Assembly: GCA_963924555.1 (NCBI GenBank)
Contig: OZ004588.1
Span: forward strand, 7,227,205-7,291,204
DNA length: 64,000 bases
Direction: 5' to 3'
Source: Crambe crambe
Taxonomy: Eukaryota; Porifera; Demospongiae; Poecilosclerida; Crambeidae
Shown: positions 59,339 through 64,000 of the stretch, one piece after another
How positions within the stretch are numbered: the first letter of the stretch is position 1
Layout of the letters: each line of letters starts with the position of its first letter
The notes under the pieces: model-generated
What the model was told of the DNA's origin: nothing
Databases searched by the model: none
Seen by the model: only the letters and a program-made list of their open reading frames with translations
Made by a program: the position numbers and the translations under genes

Positions 59339-61400
59339 CTATGCAGTAGTGGCAGGGGGAAGTTCAGTTATCTGGTAGAGTTTTCTCAAGCGTTCTTCAT
59401 TGTCAAGTGTCTCTAGTCCCAGTTCCTTTCTCTTCTCTTCCAGGAAATCCTCGTACCCCAAAACAGCCTTCCTCATTGTCTCCAGGAACTGAGGCACTCC
59501 AGTCTGTGGAAATAAATAAACAAACAAACAAACAAACAAAATTAATGATGACAATAACTTAATTAACGTGCAGCTAGCTGATGTGAATAATATGTCTTAT
59601 GTCAGAATGTACAAGTGATAAAAACAAGGGGTCTCGAAATACGTTGCGATGATTTTACAAATAGAACCATCGCTATTAATTTTTCACTCTCTAGATACTC
59701 ACCTTTGCAGCCCAGTTTATGAGCCATGTAGGGATCATTCCCCTTGGGTTGTCATAGTAATGCATATATGCTGCAGGCAATGAAAATCATCACACAGTGA
59801 GTAATTTATACACTAACATCCAGTACTTCACATCTCATGGTAGCCTCGCGCCAGGCTCTCAGGAAGGGGGAGGGGGAAGGAAAAGAGAGCCTGGTTGCCA
59901 CTGTCTGCGCATGCGCTGATTTTTCCGCGATTTTGCGGAAGCCACGAATCACCACGCGTGTGCTATCGTCATTTAAACATGGTTTCGACCACGAGGGTTT
60001 GTTGTTTGTAGTGAGCAGCAATAGAAGTGTCCTCATCTTGGGTAACACTACTGCAATGAAGAAGCAGTGGGTGACAATCCTTGTTTCGAGGGCGAAAAGG
60101 ACAACTGAGCAGAATACTAGTAGTAGTAGACAATATACTTTGACCTATGACGTTTAGTGTTGCGGACATATACAGGCAAGTATCCGGATTCCGCAAAATC
60201 GCGGAAAAATCAGCACATGCGCAGACAGTGGCAACCAGGCTCTCTTTTCCTTCCCCCTCCCCCTTCCTGAGAGCCTGGCGCGAGGCTAATCTCATGGCTA
60301 CTATTTGTAGTAATTCTTAGTAATCATAGGCAGTATACTTTCAGTAATCTAAACAATACCAGTATACTTTTCAGTATATCACAGGCAGTATACTTTCACT
60401 AATAATTATTGTTTTAATCTAAGTAATCACAGGTGGTATATCACAGACCTTTTGAACCCACTTTTCCATCACTCTGCATGATGCATGCCTGTTGGAACTC
60501 TTGGACCCTGATTGTCCCGTCCTCCTTCTCAGGCTTGGACGCAAAGGGCCGACTCTTGGCCAACACCACCCACGTCTTCTCACCCTGAACCTCCATAATC
60601 CTCATATCTCGGATGAAAGTGTACTAATAGTGGGCTTTAATTAAGGTAAAAGACACAGACCAATCACAGTACATGGAACGAAATGGGGGGGGGGGGGGGG
60701 GGGGGGCTTTAGAATACCTCTCTATATCATGTATTTCTATAGATCTATGTGACACAGACATCTACCAGCCCCTAGCCAAAGGACACTCTACCTTGACAGT
60801 CAGAAACTCAAACTCATTTCTCAGAGTCATGCACTGTCAGTAGTTGCCTTGGATAACAAGGATACATCTCTGTTGGACATTGGCCATGGGTAATTCACAC
60901 ACCAATACAGTCCTTGTGTTCCATTCTGGTCTTTTATCAGATCCAGTTCTGTTAGGGGGGGAGAGACAATTAACTTGACACACTGACACTGTACATAGCC
61001 AAACGGGTTGATAGCTAATAAGACATACCCAACACAAAATTGTCCCATTTCCTTCTGTACTCAAAATCAATATACACTTGAGCACTTATTTCTGGATCCA
61101 AATCTGCCATCACCCCATAAATTTTGTACTCGTACAAACCCGATCCCTGGAATGGAATGAAATTTGAACAAAAGTGAATGAAGTGGACTCACTGTGAGGC
61201 AAGATATCAGCTATTACCTGTATATAACGGCGATATATTTTGGTGCCATGGCTCTCCACAAAAAACTCATACTTGGCAATGTTAGGGTTCGCTATTTCTC
61301 TTGCTGCTCGTTCAAATTCTTCATCTGTGAACTCACCTGGACCATAACTAAGGCCCATATGACGGTCTTTGCTTGTGTTATTGTTCTTTGCCAATGCCAT
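59339..61400 (-). CDS. PCTP: PCTP / STARD2-like START-domain lipid transfer protein, complete
   Basis: Six exons, 5' to 3': 61218-61400, 61029-61146, 60866-60948, 60449-60623, 59703-59770, 59339-59503. The START domain is recognisable: TKIYRRYIQ-GSGLYEYKIYGVM, YRRKWDNFVL, YWCVNYPWPMSNRDYTFIRD, EKTWVVLAKS, DGTIRVQEFQQ, YYDNPRGMIPTWLINWAAK-TGVPQFLETMR. This order matches phosphatidylcholine transfer protein, a cytosolic carrier that moves phosphatidylcholine between membranes. The C-terminus is longer than in vertebrates (a charged tail ending ELPPATTA). The start at 61400 gives an N-terminal MALAKNNNTSKDRHMG leader. A TIR element and a poly-G run sit in its introns. Truncated exon copies of this gene mark the ends of the ROCO duplication units. 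Confidence 0.9.
59839..60289. mobile_element. TIR element in PCTP intron 4, copy of 3066-3527
   Basis: Left arm GGTAGCCTCGCGCCAGGCTC and complementary right arm. Non-coding. Confidence 0.8.
60686..60707. repeat. Poly-G tract in PCTP intron 3
   Basis: About 20 G; counterpart of 3947-3972. Confidence 0.85.
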
Positions 61401-61539
61401 AGCTTAGCTATTATTTACGATCAGAGTGGGGAGGTGATTACGCGCCCCTTTTCGCGGGAAATTTAAGTTTTGAGCATGCGTATTCAGTACAGAAGTACAG
61501 AGTGAAAAATGAATCTAAAAATATTCTTCTTCTATCAAT
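61401..61539 (-). promoter_or_regulatory. PCTP upstream region with E2F-like palindrome
   Basis: Only 139 bp separate the PCTP start from the GGPS1 stop. It contains TTTTCGCGGGAAATTT, matching the palindromic E2F/DP consensus (TTTCGCGGGAAA), and a nearby GAGCATGCG. Binding is inferred from the motif alone. Confidence 0.4.
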
Positions 61540-63430
61540 CTAATCTGAATCCTCTTGTTCTTTATAGACCAGTGAAAGTTTGTGAACTATTTCCTCCAGA
61601 TATGAGTTTCCACCAAGTCGCCTGATCTCTTCCAAAGCTCTATACAAAAAGGTCAATAGACAGTCTTACATGACACCAAAACACACCTGGACTCAATCTC
61701 CACCAGCCTCACTCGTGTGTACTCCAGTGACCCCACCTAACCAAAAATGTTATCATCACAATATTGATCATCGTTCAACTCACTTCTTTCAAGCACTGAA
61801 GGAAGTATCTCTTTATGTCAATGTCTTCTGTCCTTTGTTTCAGAATGCCTGAAATATACTGTTAAGTTCAATAAACCGGAGTGTCTGGCTTGAAATGGGA
61901 GGGAGGATAGAGAGAAAGTGGAGTTAAAAAGTGTACATGGGTGGGTGTACATTGGCAGGGTTAAGTGCACGTGGGCAGGGTTGGCAGGGATAAAGTGCAC
62001 ATGGGTGGGGTTAAGTGTACATGGGTTAAAATATAAAGTGTACCTTGGCAGGGTTAAGTGCACGTGGGTGGGGTTAAGTGCACATGGGCAGAGTTGGGGA
62101 TAAAGTGCACATGGGTGGGGTTAAAGTGTACATGGGTTAAAATATACATGGGCGGGGGTCAAAAATGCATGAAGAGTAATGGTATAGGATACTGATGAGC
62201 TTGGTGGATCCAGGGTCACTATGGATACCATGGATGATAGGGAATGAGAATTTCCCTTCTGTAAGATCCTCACAAAAACTCTTATTTTCTGTGTACTGAC
62301 AATAATTGATTCTGGGTCATACACATGGTCATAACTGGTGCATCTACCATCTACCTCTTTGGAACTCAAATTTGCATAATCATCTCTGATCTGAAAGAGT
62401 AGCCCCAGGGCATCCAGCAAGGCTGAGTAATCCCTATGGATGGATATCAGTGCACATATGCACACACAACATAAGAAAACCTCCTTACGATCTATTCTCA
62501 CTAAAGAGTTGCATCAGATCCACAGCCAAAGTAAACAGACCACCAGTCTCTGCAATAAACATGACTTCATGATCACATGACGATCACATGATCTGGAACG
62601 TACACACACAATGGCATACATACGTACTCTCTTTGACCATCTTCATGTATTCTTCCTCTGTTGGACAAATGTAGGAGTCTCTCCAATAGATGTCTTTTCC
62701 TTGACCTCTGTGTAACTCTAGCAGCTGCTCTGAACAACAAAAAGGCCACACACACAAAAAAAAAGGTGTAAAAATAATACTCTCCTGAAAGACAGAAAGG
62801 CCTTGAAAAACATTCTTGTCCTCAGGAGAGAGGTATAATGCCTTTATTTGTCTCACTCACTGGTAAAGATTTCCACTCCTCTTGGATGCCCCATGGCCAT
62901 GGTCCGCTCAAGGGCCAGGAAGTACATATAGTTGGCCGAGTTGATCGTTTGTGCCACTCCATAAATGTGGTGTGCCACCGGAATCCCTCGACGAAGCTTG
63001 GAATTGTCCTCAATGTCATCAACTCTTCAATATTTGTCACCACTTTTAGTTCTGTAGACCCTTTACCAAAATTTCCTACTCACATCAAACTGGCATTGTG
63101 GAGCATTTGAGTGATGATTTGCACTTCTTCCTTTTTGTCTTCTGGGATCTTCAGCCATGCATTGAATGCCTACAGCGGAATAAAGGCCAGTACGTGTCAC
63201 TTTTCTAGCAGTAACAAGCACCTATATTTCAGGGCTGACCTCAATGAGTTTGACTCGAATTTCTTTTCCTTTTACTTGTGCCACATATTCATAAGGCTCT
63301 CGAAGAATCTAGACAACTCAGAAAAAGAAAAATCATTATGGACATGACATGCAAGCAAATAGTGTCATGTATAATATGTACTCACTTGTTCATATGAACT
63401 GTCTGTAGGGGGTGGGGAATTGGAGGCCAT
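61540..63430 (-). CDS. GGPS1: Geranylgeranyl pyrophosphate synthase (GGPS1), complete
   Basis: Eleven exons, 5' to 3': 63386-63430, 63240-63308, 63084-63169, 62861-63024, 62628-62729, 62489-62549, 62348-62433, 62193-62288, 61784-61848, 61687-61736, 61540-61639, with every junction phase consistent. The first aspartate-rich motif lies in [16 protein letters not shown], the second in [14 protein letters not shown], followed by [20 protein letters not shown]. The enzyme condenses farnesyl diphosphate with isopentenyl diphosphate to make geranylgeranyl diphosphate for protein prenylation. Length (~300 residues) and motif spacing fit the animal family. Introns are 47-131 nt except one of 344 nt, a useful yardstick for the microexon arrays. 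The start [15 protein letters not shown] is the only ATG that opens the frame, 112 bp from the RPL23 start on the other strand. Confidence 0.95.
61915..62155. repeat. Tandem repeat in a GGPS1 intron
   Basis: Imperfect ~20-30-bp units of the type GTGCACATGGGTGGGGTTAA, roughly ten copies. It explains the one unusually long GGPS1 intron (61849-62192). Confidence 0.8.
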
Positions 63431-63542
63431 AGCGCGCGGAGTTCCTTTCAGCTAAGATTACCTACTTCCTGTTTTCTCTCTCATTTCCGGCCGGTATATT
63501 TATGGGCATGCGCACGGAGTCATCCCTTTCCAAAAATCTAAG
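63431..63542. promoter_or_regulatory. Bidirectional promoter between GGPS1 and RPL23
   Basis: The start codons are 112 bp apart, head to head. The interval contains GGGCATGCGCACG, resembling an NRF1 site, TTTCCGGCC, which has an ETS-type GGAA core on the other strand, and a pyrimidine stretch CCCTTTCC shortly before the RPL23 ATG that could be a 5' TOP start. Assignment is by motif and layout only. Confidence 0.5.
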
Positions 63543-63978
63543 ATGTCTAAGCGAGGTGAGTGAGTAGTATCCAGAGTAATCCTCCATCGTGAGCACTGTT
63601 TTAATACATAGAGGGTCATAGGCTCTTTACAAGTGTTTCATAGTAATGAGATGATCGCTATTTTCGGTCGCGTAAGGTGTCCATTGAGAGTAGACTTGGC
63701 TTACCTTCAGTATGTATATTCACGTGGCAATAATATTGTCATTCTTAATGTTTCTTCTCCATAAGGTGCCAAGGGAGCATCAGGAGCCAAGTTTCGTATT
63801 TCCCTGGCACTGCCAGTGGGTGCTGTCATGAATTGTGCAGACAACACAGGGGCCAAGAACCTGTATGTGATAGCTGTCAAGTGCATCAGAGGGCGACTCA
63901 ACAGACTGCCTGCCGCTGGGGCTGGGGATTTGGTTCTGGCCACCGTGAAGAAGGGAAAGCCTGAACTTAGAAAAAAGG
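63543..63978 (+). CDS. RPL23: Ribosomal protein L23 (uL14), first two exons, continues beyond window
   Basis: Exon 1, 63543-63555, encodes MSKR plus one base before GTGAGT. Exon 2, 63766-63978, reads [20 protein letters not shown], then [34 protein letters not shown] and [12 protein letters not shown], an almost exact match to eukaryotic RPL23 of the 60S subunit. Exon 2 ends at a GTGTGT donor, where the family continues with V-H; the remaining third lies right of the window. The split after four codons is typical of ribosomal protein genes. Confidence 0.96.
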
Positions 63979-64000
63979 GTGTGTTGAGGTCCAAGTTTCT

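Larger units (their letters stand above)
56787..61250. repeat. Segmental duplication, right copy (partner 1-4512)
   Basis: Near-identical to 1-4512. Here the sequence continues into complete PCTP exon 1, so this is the parental arrangement. Confidence 0.93.

Noticed and set aside
60785..60835. Possible PCTP exon reading CMTLRNEFEFLTVK
   Set aside because: It has splice-like borders, but exon 3 (ending NRD) joins directly in phase to exon 4 (YTFIRD), matching the family; adding this piece would insert residues absent from START proteins.
60827..61085. ORFs of 73 and 82 codons (also 4088-4346) as separate small genes
   Set aside because: They are PCTP exons 2-3 read through the intervening intron.
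1..64000. tRNA, rRNA or other structural RNA genes
   Set aside because: Looked for on both strands; no tRNA box pattern or rRNA stretch recognised. Small hidden RNAs cannot be excluded by eye.

Overview
The window is animal genomic DNA with small spliced introns and eukaryotic genes whose exons can be joined by eye: PCTP, GGPS1, RPL23 and broken copies of PSMD3 and MRPL45. A tandem family of Roc-COR/Death-domain (ROCO) proteins, AT-rich compact introns and many MITEs suggest a non-bilaterian metazoan, most likely a demosponge such as Amphimedon. The species is an inference.

Layout. 1-4512 is a near-identical second copy of 56787-61250. It carries the first exon of a further ROCO gene whose body lies left of the window, several inverted-repeat elements, and a 5'-truncated PCTP. 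At 4512/4513 it is joined to a 5'-truncated, frameshifted MRPL45. A weak unrecognised minus-strand gene (about 6030-6790) and a 15-exon decayed PSMD3 follow. From 10.3 to 57.9 kb lie five tandem minus-strand copies (A-E) of one ROCO-Death gene. Intact PCTP(-), GGPS1(-) and the start of RPL23(+) close the window. Each later repeat unit carries tail exons of PSMD3 on its left and the last exon of PCTP on its right. The ancestral order was therefore PSMD3(+) / ROCO-Death(-) / PCTP(-), and the middle was amplified.

Each ROCO gene reads (minus strand): 5' UTR exon; short coding exon 1 beginning MAE; a tandem array of ~111-bp repeats; a short PPxEPTEEE exon; one long Roc-COR exon; a Lys-rich exon; small linker exons; a Death-domain exon; a tiny last exon.

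The exceptional feature is the array between exon 1 and the PPxEPTEEE exon. On the coding strand every repeat unit contains a 3' splice acceptor (...TTCCTTCAG), exactly three nucleotides, and a consensus donor (GTAAGT). The trinucleotide is the hypervariable site of an otherwise uniform repeat. I count about 125 units over five genes (16, 17, 20, 16 and 56 in A-E). The trinucleotides spell codons for 16 amino acids, nearly always one codon per amino acid, with no stop codon. In A, B, D and E exon 1 ends in phase 0, and the exon after the array starts in phase 0 in all five genes, so any subset of these 3-nt exons keeps the frame. I propose an array of single-codon microexons writing a variable N-terminal peptide onto a GTPase/Death-domain signalling protein. 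The splice-site architecture is seen directly; actual splicing, and any recognition or immune role, is inference.
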